64,000 nt of DNA from Lepturacanthus savala (taxonomy: Eukaryota; Chordata; Actinopteri; Scombriformes; Trichiuridae): assembly GCA_030544235.1 (NCBI GenBank), contig CM060478.1:24305227-24369226 (forward strand). The letters are read 5' to 3'. This document shows positions 10,454 to 22,275 of this stretch, piece after piece. The stretch's first letter is position 1. Each line of letters starts with the position of its first letter. The notes under the pieces are model-generated. The model did not search any database and was not told where the DNA came from. It saw nothing but the letters and a program-made list of their open reading frames with translations. Made by a program: the position numbers and the translations under genes.

Positions 10454-13400
10454 TATTGTTGCTGACGATGTCACATATTATTCTGTACAAACTTATCCTG
10501 CACTATCCTTTTTGGAGCCTGTCTCAGCTCACATTACAGAAGAGGTGAAGTGCACGTGCAGGTCATGAGTCTACCATAGTACTAACATGTATAACCAAGC
10601 AAATATTCACCTTCACAACCACAACAGTCAATGTATGACCACTTCACCTCTCCCGCTGCACAGAAGGGCTCCAACCTCAGCCACTGGCTCTGTAGAAAAC
10701 TGCTGTTCTGGTTTGTTAACTCAACTTCCCATATGAGGTTGTAATATGTAAGAAACACTGTTGCACTGGTAGATTTATACTTGTGAGGACCTTTATACTT
10801 AAAAATAGAGATGACGACTTGCCAATATGCCCTCACTTCCTAAACATGTTGTCACTCTAAATATCTAGACTGAAATTAGTTCTTGAGTTGAAATACACAA
10901 GAACACAGACACACAGTTATGGTGTGAACATTAACCTAAATGACATGGATAATATAGTGCAAGGTGAAGGGTCTCTGATTGTCTGCTCTATTATTTGAGA
11001 AAGTAACAAATTACAATGCAGTGCACCAAATTATTATCTAGAATCAGAAAAAAATATATAAACAACAGCAGAAGTTGTTCGCTGATCTATTCATCGACTT
11101 TTCCTTCTCTCCTGCTGATTGTCTCCTTTCTCTTTCTCTGTCCTTTGTGCCCTGTCCTCTGCTCTCATCTCTTTCTCTAAGATCTTCTCCGCTGATATTG
11201 TCACTTCACCCCGATCTCTATCGCGATGCTTTTTGAAACGTGTTATTATTATGGGCAGCATGAATTCCGATCACGGATTTGGTACGATGAGAAGAAAAGC
11301 AAAGTTGCAGCAGAAGCTAATTATTCACACAAAGCTCCTGTGTTTTATAAGCTTTTTAGTCTGCTGAACGTACACAATGGGTGGTCAAGGCCAAGGCCAC
11401 ACAGCATGTGGGAAGTAGGGCAGTTTCTGAAGAGGTGCAGCAGGCATGATGAATGGCCAGGCTTAAAAAACATATTCACTGACAACCTTGACTGCCACTG
11501 CAATGTCACAAAGGCATACGCCCATAAATAGATGTAGATGTGTGTATATACTGGAAACACACACACACATACACATACAGTTCTAGACAATGATAAATAC
11601 AAAACTCCTGCAGCTGAATAGGTAGTCTGATCCAAAAAAAAGAAAAAAAACACAGTCCAGCTGCTGGTGAAGCTGCTTCAAACAATAACCAAGGGCATTT
11701 AAAAGCTCGCTATTTCCAGGGCAACAGCCCACACATCGAGACTAGAGGGGAGTGTAGCAGGTATTACAAGCGAAAGTGTCATACAAGTACTGGGACTACT
11801 CGACTTGGGTGCTACAACAGAAGCCTGGCTGCACAAATCCCAGCAGCATAGAGTCCCTACAGGGACTCTTGACTAGAGGCATTGCAGTCTAACAAAGCAA
11901 CACAGCCAAAGATTGACATGTACAGAAAAGAAACACCTCTCCCTCTCTCTAGCTGCCCACTGAAGTGCTTGGGAAGAAAAGACTCACATTCATCCCACGC
12001 TTAACGGAAAAATCTATTTTACGTTGCAGTCCCTGCTACCTCAGTCCCCACTTCAACACACTGAACTTGTCACAGGTGTCAAAAGCTGCTGAATAGATCA
12101 CTATGCTATGTTTTGCACTGTCTCATATCATTTTGATTCTGGTGACATGGACTGTTGCCCAGGACAACATCATGTTGTTGTTATTTGTTTTTATTTTCAG
12201 CACACATACATCCGTGCTGCCACATTTCAGGCATGAGCACCAATCAGTTGTCTATTGCCCAGCCTGCTTGCTGCTGATGAAGTCTTACAACAGCGTGGGG
12301 AGGGGGATTCAGTCATGCATCTAATAGTGTAGCCATACCATACATTGGCCTTATACGTCGTAATATGTTAGTAATTGCTTTCAAATAAATGAAATATATT
12401 TAATTCCAAGCCCATGATGTCAGAATTATTTTTTCTTGGGTTGTGTGAAATTGCTGAAAAAATAACTATACCAACCAAATCGCTAGAGGAGCTGTTTGCC
12501 TGAGGCACCAAATAGGCTAGGACCAGCCCTGAACTCAGATGGTCTATAACAGAAGCTGTTCCTAATTTTAATGTTCATACATTAAAGGTGCAATGTGGAA
12601 CATTTGAGCCATAATATAAATTTCAGTGGCACAGCATGGTTGCTCAAAGACCCAGTGCGACTCTGATGCTGCCCCCACCCCCCTTCCCTCCCTCCAACCC
12701 ACGTCATCTGCCTGTGTGACAAATCCACTTCCCATAGGGCCTACCTCTACAGCCCAATGTCCCAAAACAAAACTGCACACACAATCACTATTATATCAAT
12801 TACCATTATATCATCTTGTAAGTTGACAATAAAATATTCAATATGATTATTAATTACAATTTTAAAGGTCAAAAAGTCAAATCAATATGAAGATAAAAGG
12901 AGGAAAAAAATGTAATAATTGGGTATGGTAGGTGGAAAGTAGGTGTCACAATGACTATGTTTAAAATATAGCCAGAAAACTTGATTCTCTACACTTTAGT
13001 GTTTTAACCACTAAAGCAATAGGAGACATCTACCTCAGCTGCAACGACATGCTGGTGAGGTTGGAAGAATGTGAGAAAGTTTGGATGTATGTGTAAAATT
13101 AACTATAGCACGACCATATGTTTCTACAGGAGAATCCCTATACTATATTAGCACCAGGAGCCAGGCTCTGGGGGCAGTGACTGCTGCTGATCTGCTGCAG
13201 ATGATGCACAGCTGCATCGTGACTTTCTCTATCACAAGTTGTCTTCAAATGTGTTCTCCATTTTCAGTATACACTAGGTGCTAGGCCTATGTGTGACACA
13301 TCCAAATAAATTAAGACAAATAACATCCAAACAAACAGGTCTTTAAACAGTGAAACCCTCATTTCCTAGGAAGATGACCGCTAGAGTTTAGCCAGAGCTG

Positions 13401-13457
13401 GTTGGAGATCTGCAGACACAGTAAGAAGGCTGTTTTAGGTTTAAACACACATAACCT
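10454..13457. other. Non-coding stretch, no gene seen
   Basis: A pyrimidine-rich run spans about 11100-11225. A short CA run lies near 11558-11580. The part 12480-12660 (AAAGGTGCAATGTGGAACAT and a C-rich patch) resembles decayed fish repeats but is not assignable. Confidence 0.5.
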
Positions 13458-13465
13458 ACACACAC

Positions 13466-13507
<42 letters not shown>

Positions 13508-13516
13508 ATACACATG
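13458..13516 (+). repeat. (CA)n microsatellite with imperfect ends
   Basis: Mostly pure CA with one CG interruption near the start and CATA variants at the 3' end. The open frames crossing it on both strands are products of the repeat. Confidence 0.97.
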
Positions 13517-15237
13517 CAAATATACCAACCCATATACACACAGTGCTGCATAGGCATATAGGATATGTTTACAAAGGAAAGTCAAATACATAAACAAGCA
13601 CACACAAAGCAATGGTTTTCCAACAGTGTTGCAGAAGTAGTAAAAAGATTCTGCAGTGATAGCATCTTGCTGCAAATAGAGGTGAATCAAACTCTGCTCT
13701 GTCAGATGCTATCAGAGACTTTACTGTAATAAGCTGCTGCCTTTGTTAACCTTGGTATAGCAATTTACACAGTGTGCATTGTTGTAGGGACTCCCAGAAT
13801 CCCAGAGAACTGCAGTGGATCACAACAAAAAGAGGAGATTTTACACTTTTGGAATTGTTAACTTATAAATTTACTTTGATCCTTGTTGAATACTGCAAAA
13901 ACGTCCTGTAACCAAATCTGATAGTCTTGTACACGATCGGTGGAGCCTCAAGCTTCTTCCTCCAGTCTGTATGTACAGTGGCTCCTTTCCAGCATTGTGG
14001 CTGACTTTTTGTTAATGTGGCTATTGTATTTACTACTGTCACATGATTTATTGGCTCGATCATTGACTTTCTAACACACAACTGGCCGGGAAGGTTACAT
14101 ATAGGAAAATGTTTGTATTAATGTATGTATATATACTGTCCACAGCAGCACAGAGAAGGTGGATAATCTATCCCATGCATGTATGTATGTCAACATTTCA
14201 GATGCTTTATTTTCCTTTCAAATACAGAATTTGCTGGAGCATCATATCCTGTTATTGTGTGGTCTGGATCAGCATTTTTCATTTCATTTCAGTGAGAGAA
14301 AGAACATATACAGAACATAATCAATGTTTCCTTGTTACAGGGAAGTTGCCGAAGGTTATTTTTCATGCTTTAGTGCATGAACACAATATAGATAAAAGTA
14401 TTCCACCATTCCAGCCTGTCAACTTTACATATACTAAAGAATACAAATTGTTTTGGCCATGAGGAGCATTTACCCATTGGATTGAGTGAACATTTTCTAA
14501 AAGCTTACAGCATAACATTTAAATTAACAATTTAGATGCAATTAATACCAGTTCAGATTACAAAATGTGAGTCTGATAATAGCTTGTCCCCATAGATGAG
14601 AGCTAAAGGACTGAAAATGGACATCAACTATCACCTAATTCAACACAGTGACCATCTTAACATATAAAGCATTATGATTGAGTCTGGTACTTCACATTCT
14701 ACCTGTTATAAAAAGAAAACCAAGTAAATCACACAAAAACAAGTACCAGGCAGGAATATACTTTCAGAAATTGAATACAAAAACAACATCTGCAACTGTA
14801 AATGTACAAAGCACCTTAAGGCTTTCTCTTGCGTACATACTCTGTGACTACCCAGGAGAAGAGCACAAAATGTAGCAAAATATGTAAAACTACAACATTC
14901 CCTAACAACTACAATGCCCTGTAGTACAGAGGTATCACAAAGCTACAGTCGCAAGAGAAGGAAGATGACTGTGTTTGTGGAAATGGTGAATCCTGCAGTT
15001 GTAGAAGTAGTTGGTTGTGGATAGATTTGGCAACGTGGTTGCTTGACACATTGAGGCTGGAGTCAGACCAGAAATATTTATGATTCAGTGTAGGGACCTG
15101 CTGTAACACCTGGATGCATTTCTGAGAAGAACCTGATCACCTTGTATCTCAAATTTTTAATATTTATATCACAGAAAACTGGTAAAATCCTGTTATTGCT
15201 GCTTAAAGCTGGTCACTGAATTAGTTGTAACTAGTGA
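13517..15237. other. AT-rich non-coding stretch
   Basis: Frames of 60-117 codons occur on both strands with no recognisable domain, and no repeat structure stands out beyond a short ATGT run near 14178. Confidence 0.5.
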
Positions 15238-15625
15238 AGTGCCTGTAGAGGGTATTTATTTCCATAGAAAAGTCAAAGCTTAAGTAGATTTTGTATGTTT
15301 GGTCAAATGAGGGTGTTTTGGACTGTTACGTAGTCTAAATAGACAATCTGTACATTGGGTAAGATATAGACATACATTGTGTTAAGGAGAGACATGCAAA
15401 TACATTTATTGTAAGAAAAAGGCAACAATTTATGTTGAAAGTATGAATCTTGATCTACATATCAGTTTTGAAATTGTGTAAACTGGACTTATGATAAATC
15501 TCTTAGTATAGAGTATTCTCTGTATTGTGTAACAACCTGGGCATGTTATGGTTATATGTGTTTCTAAATAAATGAGTTTAGGCCCAGGTGGTAGCACTGG
15601 GATTTCCTGAGGGTCTGAGTAAAAA
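15238..15625 (+). repeat. Unnamed dispersed repeat family C, segment 1, copy 1
   Basis: Aligns with 23619-24029 in the same orientation. Shared landmarks are CCATAGAAAAGT / CCTATAGAAAAGT, CAAATGAGGGTGT, GGACTGTTAC, TTATTGTAAGAAAAAGG, TCTACATATCAGTTTT, AATAAATGAGT and GCTGGGATTTCCTGAG / CACTGGGATTTCCTGAG. Divergence looks to be about a fifth of positions. No coding frame or terminal repeat is evident. Confidence 0.85.
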
Positions 15626-15965
15626 CCTGATTCTGAATAAGGCTGCACATAAGAGGTTACAACTAAGCTGCAAGCAAGCAGCTGCAAAGGAAGGATTCTG
15701 TAGAGAAAATAACAACCAAATGTAACCAGTTGTTGTTGCTTTGACAGCAGTTTTGCTGTAAAATGAAAGCTAGTATAGATCGCAAGGTGGATTTGAATCT
15801 GGAATGTACAGATGGCAATTGTTTTCCTTTGTTTTTATTTTTGCAGATCTATATAGTTTTATGAACTGCAGATGTCTACTTTTTATCAGCTGGCTGATGT
15901 TCACATCAAATGTTAAAGGCCCCGTATCTGCACTTCTCTGAGTTTTATTTGAAGTTGTGATATTT

Positions 15966-16115
15966 CTAACAATATATTTAAAATACAAAATTCAACCCAA
16001 CATAGTTTTACAGAGCTCAGTCAAACAGCTTGCAGGAGCTCAAGAAAGCACATGTCGTTTTTGGTCTGTCTCATAAATATGAGCCCCTCTTCTTCACTTG
16101 GAAGACTGAAAAAAG
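15966..16115 (+). repeat. Dispersed repeat family C, segment 2, copy 1
   Basis: About 150 bp that match 25426-25583 (TATATTTAAA-TACA, GGAGCTC, TCTCATAAATAT, GAGCC-CTCTTCT, TTCACTT, GA-AAAAG). Segments 1 and 2 keep the same order in both places, 340 bp apart here and about 1.4 kb apart there. They may belong to one element. Confidence 0.75.
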
Positions 16116-16311
16116 TACGTTGGTGTGACAGTGGGGGTGGGTAGGCCATGCTGGGAACCTCTATATTAGCTTTAGTTTATTTAGACTTGTTTTACTCTGT
16201 GTCAGGGTTCAAACAAAGGGTATCCTATTGTACAGACATATTCAAAGCTGCACTGCATAGCTACTATAGAAGTAATTTAATTTGTTTTATATTTTGATGT
16301 ATTTACACTTA

Positions 16312-17026
16312 TATTCTGTCACACAGTGAGGTCAAGTTGTGTTTTTTGTCTTGTCATTTCCTGTTTTATTTTGAAAGATAACTCTCCTCTCGTTTCAGGT
16401 CACTTGCCCATCCTCATGTGTCACCGATTGTCGGCCCTGCCCTGATTGTTTCCACCTGTTCACCATTACCCGGTGTATATCTTGTCTGCGTCTCCCCTTG
16501 TCTTGTGTTTCATTCTCATGTCGATCACCAAAGCCCTTTTTCCCTTGTCCATAGCCATAGCCTCGTTTCTTGTGTGTTTCTCTGTTGTGCCTCGAAAGAG
16601 TCATTTTTTGTTGTAACTTTTGTGGTATAGACATTTGTTTTTTCACGTTTAGTTTAGTTAATGTTTTTCAGCCTTTTGTTTTTCCTCGTTAAGAGTGATT
16701 TTGATAAGTTTTATAGTGCAGATTAGGTATTGGAGCAATCCGTCTTTCAGCCTTTTTTTCTTATTAAGAGTGATTTTGATAAGTTTTATAGAGCAGGTTT
16801 GAAATTAGGAGAATTTCAGTTCATGTTTTTCAGCCTTTTGATTTTGATTTCGATAACTTTTATAGAACAAATTAGCGTTTTACCTCTTTTAGAGTGATTT
16901 TCATTTTCCCTAGTTTAGGCCTGTATTTCATAGCCTCAATCTGTCGAGGGATCTTTCTACAGCAATAAAGTAACTCATCTGCACCTCTGCGCCTGAGTCC
17001 GTGTTTAATACCGGTCTGACATATTC
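16312..17026 (+). mobile_element. Solo-LTR-like element with 5-bp target duplication
   Basis: The unit 16317-17021 (705 bp) begins TGTCACAC and ends GTCTGACA, that is TG...CA with short inverted ends. It is flanked by the direct repeat TATTC (16312-16316 and 17022-17026). An AATAAA signal near 16962, shortly before a GC-richer end (CTGCGCCTGAGTCC), fits an LTR R/U5 region. A second, truncated copy in inverse orientation lies at 33056-33422. No internal retroelement genes adjoin it, as expected after LTR-LTR recombination. A non-autonomous DNA element with TGTCA/TGACA ends is the alternative. Confidence 0.65.
16668..16905 (+). repeat. Imperfect tandem repeat of about 80 bp inside the LTR-like element
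   Basis: The block TTTCAGCCTTTT - AAGAGTGATTTTGATAAG - TTTTATAGAGCA recurs near 16668, 16747 and 16830, with a partial unit (TTTTAGAGTGATTTTCATTTT) near 16887. Such arrays are common in LTR U3 regions. Confidence 0.8.
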
Positions 17027-17094
17027 TATCTTTATTTTCAAGGATTGACCTCAAATTAAACTCATTTTATTCTATCTCCTGTAATTTCATTGAG

Positions 17095-17818
17095 CAATAT
17101 AAAATAAATATAACAGCAACACTTTTGCTTTTGTCTCAATTATTCATTTGTTGAAGTAAAAGATCAAAGACTTGTTGACTACACCCACTAAACTATGCAC
17201 ACAAAAGGCTTTTTTCACTCAAATGAGTTTAAATCCAAGCTAGTGAGCACTTCTCCTTTGCTCAGATTATCCAACCACCTAACAGGATCAAGATGCTAAT
17301 TATTAACAGGATTATTAGACAGGTACTGGCTGCAAGAAATGTCCACCAGCACCATTTCCCATGACTTGAATGTTCATTTCACTACCATAACATACACAGT
17401 GAGCATGTTTGAGATGCTCTGGAACAGCATCTATGACAACATGTTTTAATTCCTACCAGTATCCAGCAGCTTCATCTTTTCTTCCATTGAAGAGGAGAGG
17501 ACCAACATTCCAAAGGCAACAATCTACAACTTGGTCGATGCTATGGGAAGGTGATGTGGTGCACTGCATATCAAATGCTAGTCACAACAGATACTGACTG
17601 ATTTTTGGCACCCCTCCCTAAAATTAAACCTGTTTATTCCAAATGAAACTGCACATTTTAGAGTGGCCTTTTACTGGGACCAGTATCTGTGTTGTTTAAT
17701 CAGCATCCTGACCTGCCACCTCTCAGGTGGATGGATCATCTTGGAAACGGGAGAAGTGCTCACTAAGCACTTCAACTCATTTATAATGAGAGTGAAAATA
17801 AGTGTTGCATTTATATTG
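17095..17818 (+). mobile_element. Internally deleted Tc1-like transposon relic, second family
   Basis: Outer arms are inverted repeats. AGTGAGCACTTCTCC near 17240 followed by TTATCCAACCACCT pairs with the complement of AGGTGGATGGATCATC and GGAGAAGTGCTCACT near 17727-17765. GCAACACTTTTG at 17116 pairs with TAAGTGTTGC near 17800. The body keeps only the two ends of a transposase gene. Relatives are about 1.6 kb, so roughly 0.9 kb is missing. This family differs from the element at 8.9 kb. Confidence 0.85.
17325..17600 (+). pseudogene. Transposase remnant of the deleted Tc1-like element
   Basis: Two pieces of one gene are joined. The 5' piece (about 17325-17392) corresponds to the N-terminal HTH of the subfamily (an A-A-MSTR-VAREL-VHFSTI type segment, here decayed). 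From 17402 the sequence jumps to the extreme C-terminus, HVWDALD-like, then an IQQL and IEEE-TNIP-ATI-NL-type block, ending in a Tyr codon and TGA near 17597. The catalytic DDE core is entirely missing. Stops occur at 17443-17447 and elsewhere. It has no function as a protein. Confidence 0.8.
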
Positions 17819-18687
17819 TTCTGTGTATGCGTCTCTCCTTATCTGATCTATTTCCTCCATCAGACCATTTTCTTTAATCTGTATAATTTTATCTGTGCAC
17901 TTACTCCCTCCCTGGGTTAATGAGATTACTGGGTGTACTGAGTTCTGCTTAAGACCAATTTTCTTTTAAAACTTTAAGAACGACAAGTTATGTTAGTGTC
18001 CTTTCATGCTGGGGGAGGGAAGGAAGCCAAAAATTGGATTTCCACTAAAACAAAGCTCTTATCCCAAACACCTAAACAAGCAACAACTCCCCATGTTGTT
18101 AAAAGTTTACTTGGTAGAATGCAGCTTCATAGAAAAGCTGTGTGTTTTCCCCTTTGTCAATAAGGTATTTGTTTGAATGTTTTTTACAGCTTGTGCAGCA
18201 GTCCTCCAGGACGCATTTTATACATCACCTCTATACCAAAAATATGATTTGAGTCGTCAGCACAGTTTCTCCCATTTTAATTTCCTCCCCTGATCCTGGG
18301 AGTGACAGCTGTTCTGATTCACTGCACATTGTTATCCTGAGGCAGGAGTTTCACACAAACATAACTGACATACACCCAGCTTCTAAGGCTCAAAACTTTT
18401 AAAACGTAAAGGCTTGAAGTTTGTTGGGCGCTATATTGCCAACCAAGTGCGTATCTTGGGAGTCCATACAGATACGGGGTGGGGTAACAGGCATTTTTTC
18501 TTGCAGTTTCAGTCTGTGCAACAAAATATGCTTGCATGACTTACATTTTAATTTTGTATTTATCGTGGCTGTGAACACAAACAACCACAGTACCAGGCAC
18601 ATTTTTTGTTTTTTTTTTGTTTGTTTTTTAGTTTGTGTGTGTCAAGGCCTCCCTGTGACCCTTCAAATATAACATTTAATGTTATAA
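17819..18687. other. Non-coding stretch, no gene seen
   Basis: The sequence is of balanced composition from 18200 to 18500 and T-rich near 18603-18628. No homology was recognised. Confidence 0.5.
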
Positions 18688-18737
18688 TAAATTACCTTTA
18701 TATTCTAAATAATAATTTAGAATATGAAGGTAATTTA
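18688..18737. repeat. Hairpin: 23-bp arms, 4-nt loop, one mismatch
   Basis: 18688-18710 is complementary to 18715-18737 at 22 of 23 positions, with loop AATA. The single difference would be a G-U pair in one RNA strand. A smaller inverted pair (AACAT / ATGTT) lies just upstream at 18671-18683. Confidence 0.95.
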
Positions 18738-19248
18738 GGAGGGGGGAGGAGTGTGGGCAGTTTGGGCACATAACAATGTAAGAGTGCTGCTTTAAAAGAA
18801 AAACTAATTCTTTTTGTCATGGTTAAAGTCTGTTAGAGACATTTATCACTTTACTATCAGGTTGCATTGTTATTCCTGTGTTTCTGGAGGCAAAGACTAG
18901 GCTATGGATATTCAAATAATATTTTAACAATTATATTGATTATTATAAATAGTCTACTATACTACTGCACTTTGTTGACTATTATAAGTATAACAACATA
19001 CAATACAATAACTATGATTTTCTCACCTTTTGATTTAAATATATTTAAATATTAAAATAAGCAAATATATTTACTTATTTTTATATATGCAGACAATTAA
19101 ATACAATAATATGCATAAATATAAAATATATTTATCTGTCTTTCACAAGTGGATCGTCAAACCAAATATAAGCACAAGTACATTTAGATACATACAGGGC
19201 AGATTGTAAATCACCATGAAACGCACTTGTAGCTTTCTCGGAAAGGTA

Positions 19249-19250
<2 letters not shown>

Positions 19251-19307
<57 letters not shown>
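19251..19307 (+). repeat. (TG)28 microsatellite
   Basis: An uninterrupted TG run. The His/Thr-rich and Cys/Val-rich open frames through it are artefacts. Confidence 0.98.
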
Positions 19308-19309
<2 letters not shown>

Positions 19310-20679
19310 TTTTGCATTGCACTGTCCCTACCAAATAAATCAGATGTGGTCAATGATACAGTGTGTTGTGACATTCTTCATGAATACGGGATTATACAAT
19401 TCAGCCAGTTATATTGTATAGTATGATTCCAACTCTTGTTCCATGTCTCTGCACGGCCCTGCGTTGCAGCAACTTAACACATGATAAAAAGTGATATAGG
19501 GATCAGAGAAAGGGGGCTAAGCAGCAAAAAGCTTTCCCAAACCACAAACTTAAAGTGAAACTGGATGCTCATAAGACAATGAACCTGATACTCAGGGAAA
19601 CTATAGGCATTTAGGGCAAAGCTGATGCAGTTCTCTGAGGAGCCCACACCAGCAGCCCACACAGCCCTCTCATACAAAGGACTACAGCTTCATTTAAAGG
19701 GACTAAAAGTCCCATTTCTACAGCTTTGAACACAGAATAACCATGATTTCTGCACCTACAGATCAATGCTAATGACTCAATGCCATTATGTTTTCACTAG
19801 GTTGTGAGATTTGGCCTTTTATAAGTCACAGTAATGAAGCTGTGTCCATAATTTCAGTAGAAAAGCTACTCATCAGGAAGAAGGTCAACAAAACAAAACT
19901 CTCCACTAGTTAGATTATTACACAATTCAGTTGTCGAACATTAAAACTGTTTGTTGAAATGTATGTGAATACCCTGTAACGCTCTATAACCAACTCTAGT
20001 GGCTGCACTGGACTCATGTTCCTTCTGATATTTAAAAGTTTTCTGTAGATGCTTTCAAGCATTAATTGTCTGCGACATTATGAGATGAAGGGCGATGGGA
20101 AATGTGCTCAGCAGGGAGGCAGATTGAGAAATGGAACAAAAACAACAAGGATAACATCCAGTCAGTAACATTTAAAAAAGAGAAAACTCCATACAAAGGG
20201 CTATAAATTATGTATTTTTCGTTGTTTTTTTTAAGGAAACCCCACAAAGTTTCAAGATTTGGCCTCAAATGAAATGCAATTTATTAATTTAAAATATGCT
20301 CTTGGCTTTTGTTTGTAATAAAGAAAATGCACTAACACTACAGTCTAACACATCAGGCGTTAGGTGATGCAGATCCCAACAAAAGGAGACAACTTATTTC
20401 GTGATAAAAAAAACTAAATGAGAACTTTACTGAAATTATTAGCGTATGTAAGCAAAAACTCCAGGGACCTGCATATACACCTACTCAAATACTAAACACT
20501 CAGCACTAGATTGACTGTAGTACTTCCTCCGATGAGTCTAAAATTGTTCAGAAAGATTGTTCCGTTGGCCACCACTTATTATTTCTGCCCATGAGCCAAT
20601 AAATCTTAATAAAACAAGCTCTGTGTCAATGTCAATACAAACTGATGCAGAGATTAAACAAAAAGAAATGTCAATCTCA
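19308..20679. other. Non-coding stretch, no gene seen
   Basis: No frame above 70 codons and no cross-matching repeat was noticed. Composition is even. Confidence 0.5.
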
Positions 20680-20800
20680 CAGTTGTAGGAGAGGAAATAT
20701 CAGGAGATCACAGAAGTCATTAGGAATGTCTGTACGACATTTGATGGAAATCCACCCTCTAGATGTAGAAATGTTTTCAGTCTTGACTAGATGAGTTGAT
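20680..20800 (+). repeat. Degenerate dispersed repeat (family B), copy 2
   Basis: The order AGGAGATCACAGAAGTCATTA-GGAATGTCTGTACGACATTTGATGGAAATCCA matches, with a gap, the block GATCACCAAAGTCATTAGGA...ATGTCTGTAC-AAATTTCATGG-AATCCA known from many fish introns. A related block is at 23420-23460. Confidence 0.6.
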
Positions 20801-21342
20801 TAAATGCGGAACGTGGCTACATCATTTTCTTAAATGCAGACAAGGAACTGACATGTACTTGTGTTAGTGTTGAGTTAAAATTGCCCTGAGGGAAGTTGTT
20901 GAGTCAGCCGTACCTAAATGAGCAGGGTTAAGGAGGATTAATAGATTAATGGGAGTTATCTCTACATATGTGGCTTCCTGGAAATAGACACTTGCCGCGC
21001 CGTGAAACGAAACCTTGGCTTTTATCATTTATCCTGCTTTAGACATTAGACCCTCGGGCATCAGCATATTGATTCCAGTCGAGCCATGTTGATAATGATC
21101 ATGATGATTAATGGATTGCGTGGAAGATACTGAGCCAGCAACATGCAGCTAATGTGTCAACCACTGTGCCACGAGTTCACTGGATTTAAAGAAACATACT
21201 TCCTGATTTTATAAAGGCTTTACTTTCTATCGATCCATGTTACACATGGGCAGTGCAGAGTATATATATACTTACTGTTCATCATTAAATTGAATCATCT
21301 ATTCAGCCTCTTCCTTTCTAATCCTTTGTTACAGCTCTTACT
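20801..21342. other. Unique-looking non-coding stretch with homeodomain-like TAAT sites
   Basis: From 20935 to 21165 the composition is balanced, no repeat is seen and several TAAT/ATTA cores cluster (20938-20957, 21090-21115). It is a candidate conserved non-coding element only. Confidence 0.35.
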
Positions 21343-21364
21343 CCCCCCCCCCCCCCCCCCCCCC
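21343..21364 (+). repeat. Poly(C) run of 22
   Basis: Twenty-two consecutive C residues. The complementary strand is a G run able to form quadruplex structure. Exact length is prone to sequencing error. Confidence 0.9.
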
Positions 21365-22275
21365 TTCTTCCTTTGCGAATACACCTCTGTAAATGTAGGA
21401 CCACATCAGTTAAATGCATATTAAATTCTCAGTATTTATGGAAGTACATTTTATAAAACTACCTTAAATTCAAGGTGAGGCATTAATGCAGTTCGATTAA
21501 TTTAGGTACTTGTTGGAAAGCGGCTGCTTTGGCTGTTTTCTTCAGGAAGTTACAGTTCTTGGCCAAGAAAACCACAGTAAAATGGCGAATGTCATTTTTA
21601 CATTCTGGTGTTTGTAATAAAATGAGATATAATGTGTTGATTAATGAGCTATGGAGGTGCTGGCAGACTGGATTTGTTGCTGTTGGACAGAGGCGGGTTC
21701 GCGGTTTCCCTCGTTTCCATTCTTTGCGCTAAAGTGCTGTAACAGCTGCTGGCTGTACCTTTATATTTAACTGACAGATGTAAACGGCATCAAGCAGCTG
21801 ACACTGCAATTAAACCTATTTCCCAAAAATGTGAAACTATTCTTTTTATTCCACCCAGTCACACGTTATGCTGGTGAAAACTATCAATGTCAAGTGGCAA
21901 GAATCCATCATCAAACCCCTTTGATCCTTTGAATTTAATTTTTATTTCTAGTTTCAATTGCTAGTTTTTCTGAAGTGGCCAATGCTGCAGACCCGCTGCC
22001 TGTAAATCCATGATGGAGACCTCAAATACCATCCCTCAACTACTGCCTTAAACTTTAATAGGATGGATTATCAGGTGTAACTACGTGATGTTTTATACAG
22101 TTTCATTATGCTTTTGGCAAATCACCAAGTGAAGCTCACTAAATGCTTTATGGATAATATAAACCTGCAGCGATATATGTATGGGGATGTGTCACAGCAA
22201 TTTTACATTGAATTATTGTATTGTGAGACTTTCATTCTTTTTATTATTTCCGACAGGGTAAGAAATTAATTTTTA
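21365..22275. other. Non-coding stretch, no gene seen
   Basis: Only frames below 70 codons and no repeat recognised. Confidence 0.5.
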
